DNA of 64,000 bases from Hazenella coriacea (GCF_004341825.1 NZ_SMAG01000008.1:55711-119710), one strand, 5' to 3'; shown: positions 8,783-18,054, counted from the stretch's first letter. Made by a program: numbers and translations. Notes: generated by a model not told the origin, from the sequence alone.

Positions 8783-10942
8783 ATGGATTCACTGGTAATG
8801 TACAAAATGATTGCTGAGGAACTATCCCTTAAAGTGGGACAGGTCCAAACAAGTATTGAGTTGATTGAAGAGGGGAACACGATTCCATTTATCGCAAGAT
8901 ATCGAAAAGAGCGTACTGGGGAACTGGATGAAGAGCAGTTACGCGCGATTGACGAACGTTTTCACTATTTAACCCAGCTCAATCAACGTAAAGAAGAAAT
9001 CATCAGAAAGATTGATGAACAAGGAAAGTTAACCGATGAATTAAAACTTAAAATTGAAGCCTCTAATAAATTGCAAGAACTTGAAGATTTGTATCTTCCA
9101 TATCGTCCAAAACGGAAGACGAGAGCTTCTGTTGCAAAAGAAAAAGGTTTGGAACCATTGGCACGAATCCTACTTGAAAAAACAGATGTAGAAGCGATCC
9201 AACAAGAAGCGTCTTCTTTCATTAATCCAGAATTAGGAATAGAAAATGAAGAAACGGCTTTGCAAGGAGCCATGGATATTTTGGCTGAGGAGTTATCCGA
9301 GGATGCTGACATTCGTAAGTGGATTAGGGAATATACCTGGAAGCAAGGGATGTTCGTTTCCAAAGCTAAAGACCCTGAAGAGCGTTCTGTTTACGAAATG
9401 TATTACGACTATACAGAACCTGTACATAAAATGCCCTCTCACCGGATCCTTGCTGTCAACCGTGGAGAGAGAGAAGAGTTTCTCAAAATCAAGATCACTG
9501 TAGATGAAGAACCGATTTATCAACGTTTAACTGCATGGTTTCCTAATCAGCCGATCCATTCTTATCTGGAAAAAGTGGTCCAAGACAGCTATAAACGATT
9601 AATCGCCCCTTCGATTGAACGTGAAATTCATGCGACCATGACAGAAAATGCAGAGGAACAAGCGATCCATATTTTTTCTGAGAACTTGCGCCATTTATTA
9701 CTCCAACCTCCGATTCAAGGGAAAATGGTGTTAGGGGTAGACCCGGCTTATCGGACGGGATGTAAACTAGGAGTGGTAGATGAGACAGGAAAAATGCTGC
9801 ATATTGAAGTGATCTATCCAACTCCACCAGTCAGTAAAGTGGAAGAATCCAAACAGATTGTCAAACAGTTACTAGATCAGTATCCGATTGAAATCATTGC
9901 GATTGGTAATGGAACTGCTTCAAGAGAAACCGAAGCATTTATCGCAGATGTCATTAAAGAAGTGTCAAGAAAGGTTTACTATATCATCGTGAATGAGGCA
10001 GGAGCAAGCGTCTATTCAGCTTCTAAAATAGCTAAAGAAGAGTTTCCAGATCTAGACGCTGCCAGACGAAGCGCTATTTCGATTGCACGACGCTTACAAG
10101 ATCCACTTGCGGAATTAGTCAAGATCGATCCAAAGTCTGTTGGAGTGGGGCAGTATCAACATGATGTATCACAAAAACGACTGAGTGAGAGCTTAAATAC
10201 AGTCGTGGAGTCAGCAGTTAACTATGTGGGAGTAAATGTGAATACGGCTTCCTCATCCCTGTTGCAATATGTATCCGGAATCAGTGCGTCTGTAGCTAAA
10301 AATATTGTAAAAAAACGGGAAGAGATTGGCAGATTTCAAAAGCGTGAAGAGTTGAAAGAAGTTCCTCGTTTAGGTGCTAAAACATTTGAACAATGTATTG
10401 GCTTTTTACGAATCAATGATGGGAACAACGCTCTAGATAAAACGCCCATCCACCCAGAATCTTACCCTGTTGCAGAGCAGTTATTTAGCCTATTACAAGT
10501 AGAGGTGGATCAGATTGGAACACCAGAAACGAATCAACGTTTGCAACAATTAGATGTGGAACGCACGGCAGAACAATTACAATGTGGAGTTCCCACCTTA
10601 CGGGATATGATTGAGGCATTGCTTCGCCCAGGTCGTGATCCTCGTGAGGAGTTGCAAGCCCCATTACTTCGCTCCGATGTATTAAAGATTGAAGATTTAA
10701 AAGTGGGAATGCAGTTGCAAGGAACGGTTCGGAATGTGGTTGATTTTGGTGCGTTTGTTGATATCGGCTTGAAAAATGACGGTTTGGTACACATTTCAAA
10801 AATGAGTGAGAAGTTTGTCAAGAATCCAATGGATATTGTGACTGTTGGTGATATTGTGGATGTTTGGGTGGTCAATGTTGATATAGATCGAGAGCGAGTA
10901 GGGCTTAGCATGGTTCCCGTTATCCCTCAAGAAGATCAATAG
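8783..10942 (+). CDS. tex: Tex-type RNA-binding protein (YdcI), S1 domain
   Basis: A 719-residue Tex protein, normal for the family: N-terminal helical Tex_N region, YqgF/RNase H-like domain near 310-440 (MVLGVDPAYRTGCKLGVVD), helix-hairpin-helix repeats (SGISASVAKNIVKKRE) and a C-terminal S1 domain (MQLQGTVRNVVDFGAFVDIG). It binds nucleic acid and has been tied to transcript stability and toxin expression in other bacteria. B. subtilis ydcI also follows the sigma-B operon. A single gene with its own promoter region at 8561-8782. Confidence 0.95.
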   Translation: MDSLVMYKMIAEELSLKVGQVQTSIELIEEGNTIPFIARYRKERTGELDEEQLRAIDERFHYLTQLNQRKEEIIRKIDEQGKLTDELKLKIEASNKLQELEDLYLPYRPKRKTRASVAKEKGLEPLARILLEKTDVEAIQQEASSFINPELGIENEETALQGAMDILAEELSEDADIRKWIREYTWKQGMFVSKAKDPEERSVYEMYYDYTEPVHKMPSHRILAVNRGEREEFLKIKITVDEEPIYQRLTAWFPNQPIHSYLEKVVQDSYKRLIAPSIEREIHATMTENAEEQAIHIFSENLRHLLLQPPIQGKMVLGVDPAYRTGCKLGVVDETGKMLHIEVIYPTPPVSKVEESKQIVKQLLDQYPIEIIAIGNGTASRETEAFIADVIKEVSRKVYYIIVNEAGASVYSASKIAKEEFPDLDAARRSAISIARRLQDPLAELVKIDPKSVGVGQYQHDVSQKRLSESLNTVVESAVNYVGVNVNTASSSLLQYVSGISASVAKNIVKKREEIGRFQKREELKEVPRLGAKTFEQCIGFLRINDGNNALDKTPIHPESYPVAEQLFSLLQVEVDQIGTPETNQRLQQLDVERTAEQLQCGVPTLRDMIEALLRPGRDPREELQAPLLRSDVLKIEDLKVGMQLQGTVRNVVDFGAFVDIGLKNDGLVHISKMSEKFVKNPMDIVTVGDIVDVWVVNVDIDRERVGLSMVPVIPQEDQ

Positions 10943-11083
10943 CACTTGTGGTTGTGTTTGATCGACGATGGAGGGATGTCCTCTGGAATAGATCCGACCT
11001 TTGAAATAGAATGACATGAGAGCATGTAATTGGGATCATATCCATAGACAGATGAGTCTCAGAAGGACACCTCCATGGTCGTG

Positions 11084-11197
11084 TTATGAACGTTCTTTTT
11101 GCCGAAAGTGGAACCAACATTGGTTTAAGAATTTAATCTGTCGGCGGTCTTTGTCGTTGAAGGCTCTCATGAGTTGTTTGACCAGCCATCTAGGCAT
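11084..11197 (-). CDS. cmpA: cortex morphogenetic protein CmpA (37 residues)
   Basis: A 37-residue minus-strand frame beginning MPRWLVKQLMRAF and containing FLNQCWFHFRQKE matches the small sporulation protein CmpA in sequence type, in length (37 in B. subtilis) and in place (next to tex/ydcI). The ATG at 11197 follows GAGGAGG. CmpA acts with SpoIVA as an adaptor for ClpXP and checks proper assembly of the spore envelope. The sprT-like gene that often follows is not seen. This supports a spore-forming host. Confidence 0.9.
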   Translation of the reverse strand: MPRWLVKQLMRAFNDKDRRQIKFLNQCWFHFRQKERS

Positions 11198-11327
11198 CCT
11201 CGATTCCTCCTCACAATGAGTTAATTTATTCTATGTGACATCAGGCGTGTCTGTGTCATGTTAAGATTGATGGTGATGATGGAAGTGGAAATCATTGATT
11301 GATCAAGAAAACAGAGGGAGATGAACC

Positions 11328-11879
11328 ATGACTTTACTTGAATGGTTTTCGAAAGGACTCACCTATCAAGAGTATGTAGATCAGATGACAGTCAATCGAG
11401 AGGAGATGTTATCGATTGACGAGCGGATTCATCTTTCTGAAGATGACCAAAACTTTTTACAATCCTATCAATCGAAGCAATGGCGTGTGATCATTTTAAC
11501 TGCCGACTGGTGTGGGGATGCAATGCTTTGTGTTCCTATTCTTAAACGAATGGCTGAAGTCGCCCACTTTGACCTGAGATTCCTTCATCGTGATGAAAAC
11601 TTGGAGTTGATGGATCAATACTTAACCAATGGAAAATCACGTTCCATTCCTAAATTTATTTTTATCGATGATCAAGGAGTGGAGCAAGCAGTTTGGGGGC
11701 CCCGAGCTGTTGAAGTTCAATTATTGGTTGATCAAATGCAGAGTGAACTCCCTAATCAAGAAGATCCACAATTTAAAGAGAAACAGAAGGAGATGTATCA
11801 AGCTTTCCGGGATAAGATTTCTTCGGATCCAAAGATCTGGCAGTCTGTAATTTGTAGCCTTCGCCAGCTGTTAAGCTAA
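11328..11879 (+). CDS. thioredoxin-fold family protein
   Basis: 183 residues with a thioredoxin fold: the strand VIILTADWCGDAMLCVP around residue 55 replaces the CxxC active site with a first cysteine, then Gly-Asp-Ala-Met-Leu and another cysteine six positions later. SIPKFIFIDDQG supplies the cis-proline. This TADWCGD type forms a conserved but poorly studied family in Bacillales. A redox role is likely but not proven, because the resolving cysteine is not in the classic place. ATG with GGGAGATG upstream. The next gene starts 40 nt after its stop and may share the transcript. Confidence 0.75.
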   Translation: MTLLEWFSKGLTYQEYVDQMTVNREEMLSIDERIHLSEDDQNFLQSYQSKQWRVIILTADWCGDAMLCVPILKRMAEVAHFDLRFLHRDENLELMDQYLTNGKSRSIPKFIFIDDQGVEQAVWGPRAVEVQLLVDQMQSELPNQEDPQFKEKQKEMYQAFRDKISSDPKIWQSVICSLRQLLS

Positions 11880-11918
11880 AAGATTAGATAAAAATAGACG
11901 AAAGTGTGGACAAAGAAG

Positions 11919-12821
11919 ATGGAAAAAGAACGAATCGGTTTTATTGGGTTAGGCATCATGGGACGATCCATGGCTAAACATATTGTTGAAGCTGGTTATT
12001 CTGTCACTGTATGGAATCGTACAGCTTCCAAAGTAGAAGAAGCAACTCATTGGGGAGCAGTAGCTGCAAATTCCCCCAAAGAAGTGGCTGAGCAGAGTGA
12101 TATTATGATCACCATTGTTGGAGATACTCCTGACGTTCGTGAAGTGATTGAGGGCGAGCAAGGTCTGTTGGCTGGCGCAAAATCAGGCTCTGTGATTCTA
12201 GATATGAGTACCATCTCTCCAGATGCTACCCGTGAAATTGCGGAGAGAGCTTCCCAATTTGGAGTGGAATTGATGGATGCTCCAGTTACAGGTGGAGATA
12301 TAGGTGCACAAAATGCAACGTTATCCATCATGGTGGGAGGAAAAGCTGAGGTTCTGGAACGAGTCCGACCGATTTTAGAAACGATGGGCAAATCAATCAT
12401 TCATTGTGGCCCAGTTGGTGCAGGTCAAACCGTCAAAGCATGTAATCAAATCTTATGTGGTTTAAATTTGTTAGGGATGGTGGAAGCACTTGCTTTTGCT
12501 AAAAAGGCAGGAGTGGATCTAGAAAAGATGTTGCAAGTGACGACTCAGGGGGCAGGAGGTTCTTGGGCGCTTGCCAACTATGGACCTCGGGTAGTAAAGG
12601 GTGATCTTGACCCGGGTTTTTCAGTGAAATTCCAACAAAAAGATCTACGAATCGTTTTACAAGAAGCAGAAAGATTGGATCTTCCTTTATTAGGAACAGC
12701 TACCGTTCAACAACTACTTCGGTCAGTGCAAGCCTTAGGTGGAAATGAGGATGGAACTCAATCGTTAATCCGTGTCATGGAGCAACTAGGAAACATCGAT
12801 ATTACACCTAAAAAGTCATAA
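11919..12821 (+). CDS. NAD(P)-dependent beta-hydroxyacid dehydrogenase (GarR/HIBADH family)
   Basis: About 300 residues: an N-terminal Rossmann domain (RIGFIGLGIMGRSMAKHI), the family substrate motif DAPVTGGDIGA, and the catalytic lysine in GQTVKACNQ, followed by the helical C-terminal domain. Such enzymes oxidise or reduce 3-hydroxyisobutyrate, tartronate semialdehyde or related acids; the exact substrate cannot be told here. I take the ATG at 11919 because MEKERIGF fits the family N terminus; a GTG at 11904 in frame is possible. Confidence 0.88.
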   Translation: MEKERIGFIGLGIMGRSMAKHIVEAGYSVTVWNRTASKVEEATHWGAVAANSPKEVAEQSDIMITIVGDTPDVREVIEGEQGLLAGAKSGSVILDMSTISPDATREIAERASQFGVELMDAPVTGGDIGAQNATLSIMVGGKAEVLERVRPILETMGKSIIHCGPVGAGQTVKACNQILCGLNLLGMVEALAFAKKAGVDLEKMLQVTTQGAGGSWALANYGPRVVKGDLDPGFSVKFQQKDLRIVLQEAERLDLPLLGTATVQQLLRSVQALGGNEDGTQSLIRVMEQLGNIDITPKKS

Positions 12822-13159
12822 CTTGCAAGCAATGAATGGTAGTCAGTGGGACTGATTATAAAGGCGAACGTGTGTTGGGTTACCACTTGTGGGATAATTA
12901 AAGCAATAGTATAATATTTACATGAGTGTGGAAACTCATAAAGTGAACACTTATAAATTCTAAGCTTGATTGAAAGACTAGTCATACATTCTTCTATTAT
13001 TCTGAGGGCTCTCATAATAATAGGGAATCTTTGGCATAGAATGAAGAGGGATTATGGAGTCAATCAAACTTTAACCTAGGATGAAGATGATTTGGCTTGA
13101 ACTTCCTTTTCATAGATAATATACTAATTTTAAATCTTTTTATATTGGAGGGAAAATCA
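12822..13159. other. intergenic stretch without recognised gene
   Basis: About 340 bp between the dehydrogenase and the BI-1 family gene. I see a perfect TATAAT near 12910 without a convincing -35, and no reading frame with a ribosome site. Confidence 0.35.
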
Positions 13160-13858
13160 TTGGATCCACGTTTTGGAGCTCCTTCAGGTTCATTTGTTCG
13201 ATCAAATGAAGGCTTATTCCCAAAGGTTTTTGGTTGGATGTTTGCAGGTCTAGTTATGACCGCAGTGATTGCTTGGGGATTAAGTCTAAATGAAAATGTT
13301 GTTTATTTTTTAGCTAAGAATTCCGTATTCTTTTGGGGCATTGTGATTGCCCAGTTGGTGGTCGTCTTTGGACTTTCCTTCCTGTTTAATCGTTTGTCTG
13401 TCTTTGCTGCAACCTTTGGCTTTTTCCTTTATGCAGCTTTGAACGGTGTGACAATGACTTTAGTTCTTACCTTTTTTGATTTAGGAACGATCTTTGCTGC
13501 TTTCTTTATCGCAGCTGGAATGTTTGGAGTTAGTGCAGTTTTCGGATATGTGACCAAACGTAATCTATCTGGTATTGGTTCCGTTGCACTCATGTTAGTC
13601 TTTGGTCTCATTCTAGCATCGATCGTGAACATTTTCTTCTTGAAAAGTGGTCTGATGAGTCTAATCATCTCTTATGCGATTGTGGTATTGTTCTGTATCA
13701 TTACTGCATTTGACATTCAAAAAATTAAAGTTATGGCAGCAGAAGCGATGGATGAAGAAATGGTAGACAAAATCGCGATCTTCGGTGCTTTGATGCTATA
13801 CCTTGACTTTATTATCATCTTTAAAAATCTCCTCTATATCTTGGGTAGTGATGACTAA
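13160..13858 (+). CDS. Bax inhibitor-1 / YccA family membrane protein
   Basis: 232 residues with seven hydrophobic segments and the polar C-terminal FDIQKIK segment typical of the BI-1 (TMBIM) family; B. subtilis YetJ, a pH-sensitive calcium-leak channel, belongs here. I choose the TTG at 13160, giving a protein that starts with DPRFGAPSG, because GGAGGG lies 9 nt before it; the longer frame from 13097 would add an atypical hydrophobic lead. The gene stands alone, with its own terminator. Confidence 0.88.
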   Translation: MDPRFGAPSGSFVRSNEGLFPKVFGWMFAGLVMTAVIAWGLSLNENVVYFLAKNSVFFWGIVIAQLVVVFGLSFLFNRLSVFAATFGFFLYAALNGVTMTLVLTFFDLGTIFAAFFIAAGMFGVSAVFGYVTKRNLSGIGSVALMLVFGLILASIVNIFFLKSGLMSLIISYAIVVLFCIITAFDIQKIKVMAAEAMDEEMVDKIAIFGALMLYLDFIIIFKNLLYILGSDD

Positions 13859-13865
13859 TCGATCG

Positions 13866-13900
13866 CCTCTAGCATTCGTTGCTGGAGGTTTTATTTTTTA
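13866..13900 (+). terminator. terminator after the BI-1 family gene
   Basis: CCTCTAGCA pairs with TGCTGGAGG (nine pairs including one G-U), loop TTCGT, then TTTTATTTTTT. Confidence 0.9.
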
Positions 13901-13966
13901 GTAGTCATGTATGGATGAAAACAAAGATTTATTTTAAGAAAAATTGAAGGAGTGAGTAAAAAAGTA

Positions 13967-14008
13967 TTGACTCAACATATATATCATGGTAAATTATTAA
14001 TTGTCGCT
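13967..14008 (+). promoter_or_regulatory. promoter P1 of the tRNA operon
   Basis: TTGACT at 13967, 17-nt spacer, TAAATT at 13990, then seven bases and GTCGCT at 14003. The same seven-base gap to GTCGCT is present at the other three stable-RNA promoters in this window. Confidence 0.8.
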
Positions 14009-14050
14009 GATACGAAAAGTGACTCTGGAAATAAAGGATAAAATAAGTAC

Positions 14051-14092
14051 TTGCTTTTAAATATCAAATCGATTATAATAACATTTGTCGCT
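14051..14092 (+). promoter_or_regulatory. promoter P2 of the tRNA operon
   Basis: TTGCTT at 14051, 17-nt spacer, perfect TATAAT at 14074, seven bases, GTCGCT at 14087. The likely start is 14 nt before the first tRNA. Confidence 0.85.
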
Positions 14093-14100
14093 AATATTTT

Positions 14101-14175
14101 TCCTCAATAGCTCAATGGTAGAGCGCCCGGCTGTTAACCGGTAGGTTGTAGGTTCGAGTCCTACTTGAGGAGCCA
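14101..14175 (+). tRNA. tRNA-Asn(GTT)
   Basis: Cloverleaf with acceptor TCCTCAA/TTGAGGA, anticodon GTT at 14133, GGTTCGAGTCC T arm and encoded CCA. First of twelve genes. Confidence 0.96.
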
Positions 14176-14177
14176 GT

Positions 14178-14268
14178 GGAGAGATACTCAAGAGGCCGAA
14201 GAGGACGGTTTGCTAAACCGTTAGGGGGTCTATGCCCCGCGAGGGTTCGAATCCCTCTCTCTCCGCCA
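14178..14268 (+). tRNA. tRNA-Ser(GCT)
   Basis: Class II tRNA with a long variable arm, acceptor GGAGAGA/TCTCTCC, anticodon GCT at 14212, encoded CCA. Confidence 0.96.
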
Positions 14269-14282
14269 CAATTGTCTCGATC

Positions 14283-14359
14283 GGCCCGTTGGTGAAGCGG
14301 TTTAACACACCAGCCTTTCACGCTGGCATGCAGGGGTTCGAATCCCCTACGGGTCACCA
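14283..14359 (+). tRNA. tRNA-Glu(TTC)
   Basis: Acceptor GGCCCGT/ACGGGTC, anticodon TTC in the loop CTTTCAC, encoded CCA. Confidence 0.95.
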
Positions 14360-14364
14360 TTTTT

Positions 14365-14440
14365 GGACGCTTAGCTCAGCTGGGAGAGCATCTGCCTTAC
14401 AAGCAGAGGGTCGGCGGTTCGATCCCGTCAGCGTCCACCA
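14365..14440 (+). tRNA. tRNA-Val(TAC)
   Basis: Acceptor GGACGCT/AGCGTCC, anticodon TAC in CTTACAA, encoded CCA. Confidence 0.96.
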
Positions 14441-14456
14441 GTATCAATTTATATGC

Positions 14457-14533
14457 GGAGCTGTGGTGTAGAGGCCTAACATGCCTGCCTGTCACGCAGG
14501 AGATCGCGGGTTCGAATCCCGTCAGCTCCGCCA
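14457..14533 (+). tRNA. tRNA-Asp(GTC)
   Basis: Acceptor GGAGCTG/CAGCTCC, anticodon GTC in CTGTCAC, discriminator G, encoded CCA. Confidence 0.96.
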
Positions 14534-14552
14534 ATTTTTTCATATGGATTAT

Positions 14553-14629
14553 GGCGGTCGTGGCGAAGTGGTTAACGCACCGGATTGTGGCTCCGGCACT
14601 CGTGGGTTCGATTCCCATCGATCGCCCCA
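14553..14629 (+). tRNA. tRNA-His(GTG)
   Basis: Anticodon GTG in TTGTGGC. An extra 5' G (G-1 at 14553) can pair with C73, the identity feature of tRNA-His. Encoded CCA. Confidence 0.95.
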
Positions 14630-14632
14630 CTT

Positions 14633-14707
14633 TGGGGAGTAGCCAAGCGGTAAGGCAACGGACTTTGACTCCGTCATGCGTAGGTTCGATCCCTACCTCC
14701 CCAGCCA
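14633..14707 (+). tRNA. tRNA-Gln(TTG)
   Basis: Acceptor TGGGGAG/CTCCCCA, anticodon TTG in CTTTGAC, encoded CCA. Confidence 0.95.
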
Positions 14708-14717
14708 TCCATTTTAC

Positions 14718-14793
14718 GAGCCATTAGCTCAGTTGGTAGAGCATCTGACTTTTAATCAGAGGGTCGAAGGTTCGAGTCCTTCATGGCTCACCA
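14718..14793 (+). tRNA. tRNA-Lys(TTT)
   Basis: Acceptor GAGCCAT/ATGGCTC, anticodon TTT in CTTTTAA, encoded CCA. Confidence 0.96.
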
Positions 14794-14807
14794 GTATATA
14801 GTTACAT

Positions 14808-14891
14808 GCGGGTGTGGCGGAATTGGCAGACGCACTAGATTTAGGTTCTAGCGCCTCAGGCGTGGGGGTTCAAGTCCCTCCACCCGCACCA
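14808..14891 (+). tRNA. tRNA-Leu(TAG)
   Basis: Class II tRNA, acceptor GCGGGTG/CACCCGC, anticodon TAG in TTTAGGT, long variable arm, encoded CCA. Confidence 0.95.
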
Positions 14892-14912
14892 ATTAGTTTT
14901 CTCGTTTTCCAT

Positions 14913-14999
14913 GCGGTCGTGGTGGAACTGGCAGACACGCTATCTTGAGGGGGTAGTGGTCGTACGACCGTGCGAGTTCGAGTCTCGCCGACCGCACCA
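14913..14999 (+). tRNA. tRNA-Leu(GAG)
   Basis: Class II tRNA, acceptor GCGGTCG/CGACCGC, anticodon GAG in TTGAGGG, long variable arm, encoded CCA. Confidence 0.95.
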
Positions 15000-15009
15000 A
15001 CCAGATTCC

Positions 15010-15086
<77 letters not shown>

Positions 15087-15115
15087 TCCCGAGTGAGAAA
15101 ATCTTATACTTCTAT

Positions 15116-15189
15116 GCGGGTGTAGTTCAGTGGTAGAACATCGGCCTTCCAAGCCGTTTGCGAGGGTTCGATTCCCTTCACCCGCTCCA
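15116..15189 (+). tRNA. tRNA-Gly(TCC)
   Basis: Acceptor GCGGGTG/CACCCGC, anticodon TCC in CTTCCAA, discriminator T, encoded CCA. Last of the cluster. Confidence 0.96.
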
Positions 15190-15198
15190 AATCGAGAA

Positions 15199-15233
15199 AT
15201 GGATTACAGCAAACTGCTGTAATCCATTTTTTA
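15199..15233 (+). terminator. terminator of the tRNA operon
   Basis: ATGGATTACAGCA and TGCTGTAATCCAT form a perfect 13-bp stem with a 3-nt loop and six T residues, 10 nt after the last tRNA. Confidence 0.95.
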
Positions 15234-15389
15234 TGATTTTTATTCTTAGGAGGATGATGAAGAAGAACCGTGTTACACTAGGATTGGGCTTGTTTGAAGT
15301 GAATAAAGAAAAGTAGAAAGCAGATAGAAGTCTGAAGTGATTTTGGTATAAAATAACTAGAACAAAGACAGATCTCATAGGTGATCAAA

Positions 15390-15854
15390 ATGACAGAAAC
15401 CACTTGTTTATTTATCACGAATGATGAGCTTGAAACAAAGCAATTAGCGAAGCAGATGGCTCTCTTCCTCCAAGCCGGTGATGTCTTAGCGCTAGAAGGT
15501 GATTTGGGTGCGGGAAAAACAACCTTTGCTCAAGGCTTGGCTGAAGGATTAGAAGTGAGTGATAAGGTAGATAGTCCTACATTTACCATTATTAAAGAAT
15601 ATAATGGTCGAATCCCGTTTTATCATATGGATGTGTACCGTTTAGATCCAGAGACAGATGAATTAGGATTAGAAGATTATTTCTATGGTCAAGGCATTTG
15701 TCTTGTAGAATGGGCTTCTCAAGTGGAAACACTATTACCTGAGCAAACGATTTGGTTAAGATTAACTGTACAGTCTGATGGAAAGCGACAGATTCAATTA
15801 AAAAGTAATCTGATCAGGGTGGAACAGCTATGTAAGGAGTTGCAATCAAGATGA
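15390..15854 (+). CDS. tsaE: tRNA t6A biosynthesis ATPase TsaE
   Basis: A 154-residue P-loop ATPase with Walker A GDLGAGKT at residues 37-44 and TFTIIKEY/FYHMDVYRL family motifs. It works with TsaB and TsaD to attach threonylcarbamoyl to A37 of ANN-decoding tRNAs. I start at the ATG at 15390, preceded by AGGTGAT; a GTG at 15381 is less likely. The stop overlaps tsaB by 4 nt. First gene of tsaE-tsaB-rimI-tsaD, as in B. subtilis ydiBCDE. Confidence 0.95.
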   Translation: MTETTCLFITNDELETKQLAKQMALFLQAGDVLALEGDLGAGKTTFAQGLAEGLEVSDKVDSPTFTIIKEYNGRIPFYHMDVYRLDPETDELGLEDYFYGQGICLVEWASQVETLLPEQTIWLRLTVQSDGKRQIQLKSNLIRVEQLCKELQSR

Positions 15855-16579
15855 AGATACTCGCCATGGATACTTCAACCCTAGTCATGGGGCTTGCGGT
15901 GATAGATGGTGAAACGTCACGAGTACTTGGCGAAGTAACAACAAATTTACATAAAAATCATTCTGTGCGATTGATGCCGGCGCTTTCCCAACTACTTACC
16001 GATTTAGATCTCACTCTCGATGATCTAGGCGCTTTAGCGGTGACTTCAGGCCCAGGATCTTATACCGGGATTCGGATTGGGGTAACTACAGCTAAAACGA
16101 TGGCGTGGGCGCGCCAATTACCCCTCTATAGTGAATCGAGTTTAACGGTGTTAGCGATGAATGGTTATTGGTTTGAAGGGGTCGTTGTTCCTTTGTTTGA
16201 TGCTCGTCGTCAGCGCGTCTATTCGGGAACTTATCAACGCGAGGGTGAGCAGATGAAAGAAATGATCCCTCAACAGGTAATCGAATTAGACACCTATCTA
16301 CCGATGATTAAAGAGCTGAACCAGCCTGTATTGTTTTTAGGGGATGATGTAAGCAAGTTTACTGAATCGATCCAAGAAGTTTTAGGCGAACAAGCCCGAT
16401 TTGCGACTCCTGCGGAACAAATCCCTCGGCCAAGCCAGCTTGGATTTTTGGCTTTGCAAAAGTGGAAACATCACCAACCAGCAGAGCAAGCTGACTTTAC
16501 GCCTAACTATCTACAAATGACACAAGCAGAAACGAATTGGTTAAAAAAGCAGAGAAGCGGGGAAAACAGAGATGATTAA
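15851..16579 (+). CDS. tsaB: tRNA t6A biosynthesis protein TsaB
   Basis: A 242-residue ASKHA-fold protein related to TsaD: ILAMDTSTLVMGLAV at the start and VTSGPGSYTGIRIGV near 75 are diagnostic. It lacks the TsaD metal histidines, as expected, and acts as its scaffold partner. The ATG overlaps tsaE, and the 3' end overlaps rimI by 8 nt, so the operon is translationally coupled. Confidence 0.95.
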   Translation: MKILAMDTSTLVMGLAVIDGETSRVLGEVTTNLHKNHSVRLMPALSQLLTDLDLTLDDLGALAVTSGPGSYTGIRIGVTTAKTMAWARQLPLYSESSLTVLAMNGYWFEGVVVPLFDARRQRVYSGTYQREGEQMKEMIPQQVIELDTYLPMIKELNQPVLFLGDDVSKFTESIQEVLGEQARFATPAEQIPRPSQLGFLALQKWKHHQPAEQADFTPNYLQMTQAETNWLKKQRSGENRDD

Positions 16580-17069
16580 GCCAACAGAAGACGAATTCTC
16601 TTTTCGTCCGATGGAGGTGACTGATCTTCCACAGATCGAGGAACTGGAAGCACTCTCATTTCCAACACCGTGGCCTCGGCAAGCTTTTTATGATGAACTC
16701 GACCGGAATCCATTTGCTCGCTATACCGTTTTAATTGTTGATGGCAAAGTAGTAGGTTATTGTGGATGTTGGCTGATTCTTGATGAGGCTCATATCACTA
16801 ATATTGCGCTTCATCCCGATTATCGGGGGCGAGGCTTGGGAGAAGCTTTACTCCGTTATGTGATTAGCTTCACCCAAGTGTTAGGTGCTGCAAAAATGAC
16901 ACTGGAAGTACGTGTATCAAACCATATTGCGCAGTCGCTGTATCAAAAATTAGGTTTTAAGAGATCAGGAATTCGACGTGGTTATTACACAGATAACCAT
17001 GAAGATGCCATAATTATGTGGGTGACATATGATGATGAAACGGAAAGAAACGCTTGTATTGGGAATTGA
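16572..17069 (+). CDS. rimI: ribosomal-protein-alanine N-acetyltransferase RimI
   Basis: A 165-residue GNAT acetyltransferase. The acetyl-CoA loop [16 protein letters not shown] and the C-terminal [17 protein letters not shown] are typical of RimI, which acetylates the N terminus of ribosomal protein S18. It sits between tsaB and tsaD as in many Firmicutes. It overlaps tsaD by 41 nt. Confidence 0.92.
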   Translation: MIKPTEDEFSFRPMEVTDLPQIEELEALSFPTPWPRQAFYDELDRNPFARYTVLIVDGKVVGYCGCWLILDEAHITNIALHPDYRGRGLGEALLRYVISFTQVLGAAKMTLEVRVSNHIAQSLYQKLGFKRSGIRRGYYTDNHEDAIIMWVTYDDETERNACIGN

Positions 17070-18054
17070 AACCAGTTGTGATGAAACCTCGGTGGCAGTG
17101 GTTCAAGAGGGAACCAAATTATTATCCAATGTAATCTCCTCACAAATGGATGTTCATCGTAAATTTGGTGGTGTAGTTCCAGAGGTTGCTTCACGCCGTC
17201 ATGTGGAACGGATCACCTTAATTATTCAGAAGGCGTTGGAGGATGCCGATGTTCAACTTCGCGACATCGATTCGATTGCAGTAACTCAAGGACCAGGATT
17301 AGTAGGGGCGCTATTAATAGGTGTCTCAGCAGCCAAAGCTCTCTCCTATGCGACAGGAATCCCTTTAGTAGGGGTTCACCATATTGCGGGGCATATTTAT
17401 GCCAATCATTTAATAAAACCTTTGCAATTCCCATTAGTGGCATTGGTTGTCTCAGGGGGTCACACCGAACTCATCTATATGAAAGAGCACAATCATTTTG
17501 AAAAACTAGGTAAAACAAGAGATGACGCGGCAGGCGAGGCGTTTGATAAGGTAGCACGCCTTTTACATCTTCCATATCCAGGTGGCCCTGAAATTGATCG
17601 ATGGGCAGCTCAAGGATCACCTAGTTATGAGTTACCAAGAGCATGGTTAGAGTCTGATTCACTTGACTTCAGCTTTAGTGGACTCAAGTCAGCTGTCATG
17701 AATCTCGTTCACAATGCCTCACAGAGAAATGAAGAAATTCAGGTGGCTAATTTGGCAGCTAGCTTTCAGGAGGCTGTTTTGGATGTTCTAGTAGAAAAGT
17801 CGATTCGAGCTGTACGTCAGACGGGTGTAAACCAATTACTAATCGCTGGTGGAGTTTCCGCAAATAGTGGTTTACGAGCACGGTTGTCAGAACGATGTCA
17901 CGATGAGCAAATTGAATTGCATATTCCTCCTCTTGAACTATGTACAGATAATGCGGGAATGATTGCTGCTGCGGGTACTTATCGCTTTTTAGCAGGTCAA
18001 TTTGCAGACTTAAGCCTTAATGCAGATCCCAATTATTCTTTACATCTATTTTAA
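17029..18054 (+). CDS. tsaD: tRNA N6-adenosine threonylcarbamoyltransferase TsaD
   Basis: A 341-residue ASKHA protein that transfers the threonylcarbamoyl group to A37. The metal ligands are His118 and His122 in HHIAGH, and [10 protein letters not shown] and [10 protein letters not shown] form the nucleotide site. The start lies within rimI among three consecutive ATG codons (17029, 17032 and 17035 are possible). A hairpin terminator follows. Confidence 0.96.
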   Translation: MMMKRKETLVLGIETSCDETSVAVVQEGTKLLSNVISSQMDVHRKFGGVVPEVASRRHVERITLIIQKALEDADVQLRDIDSIAVTQGPGLVGALLIGVSAAKALSYATGIPLVGVHHIAGHIYANHLIKPLQFPLVALVVSGGHTELIYMKEHNHFEKLGKTRDDAAGEAFDKVARLLHLPYPGGPEIDRWAAQGSPSYELPRAWLESDSLDFSFSGLKSAVMNLVHNASQRNEEIQVANLAASFQEAVLDVLVEKSIRAVRQTGVNQLLIAGGVSANSGLRARLSERCHDEQIELHIPPLELCTDNAGMIAAAGTYRFLAGQFADLSLNADPNYSLHLF

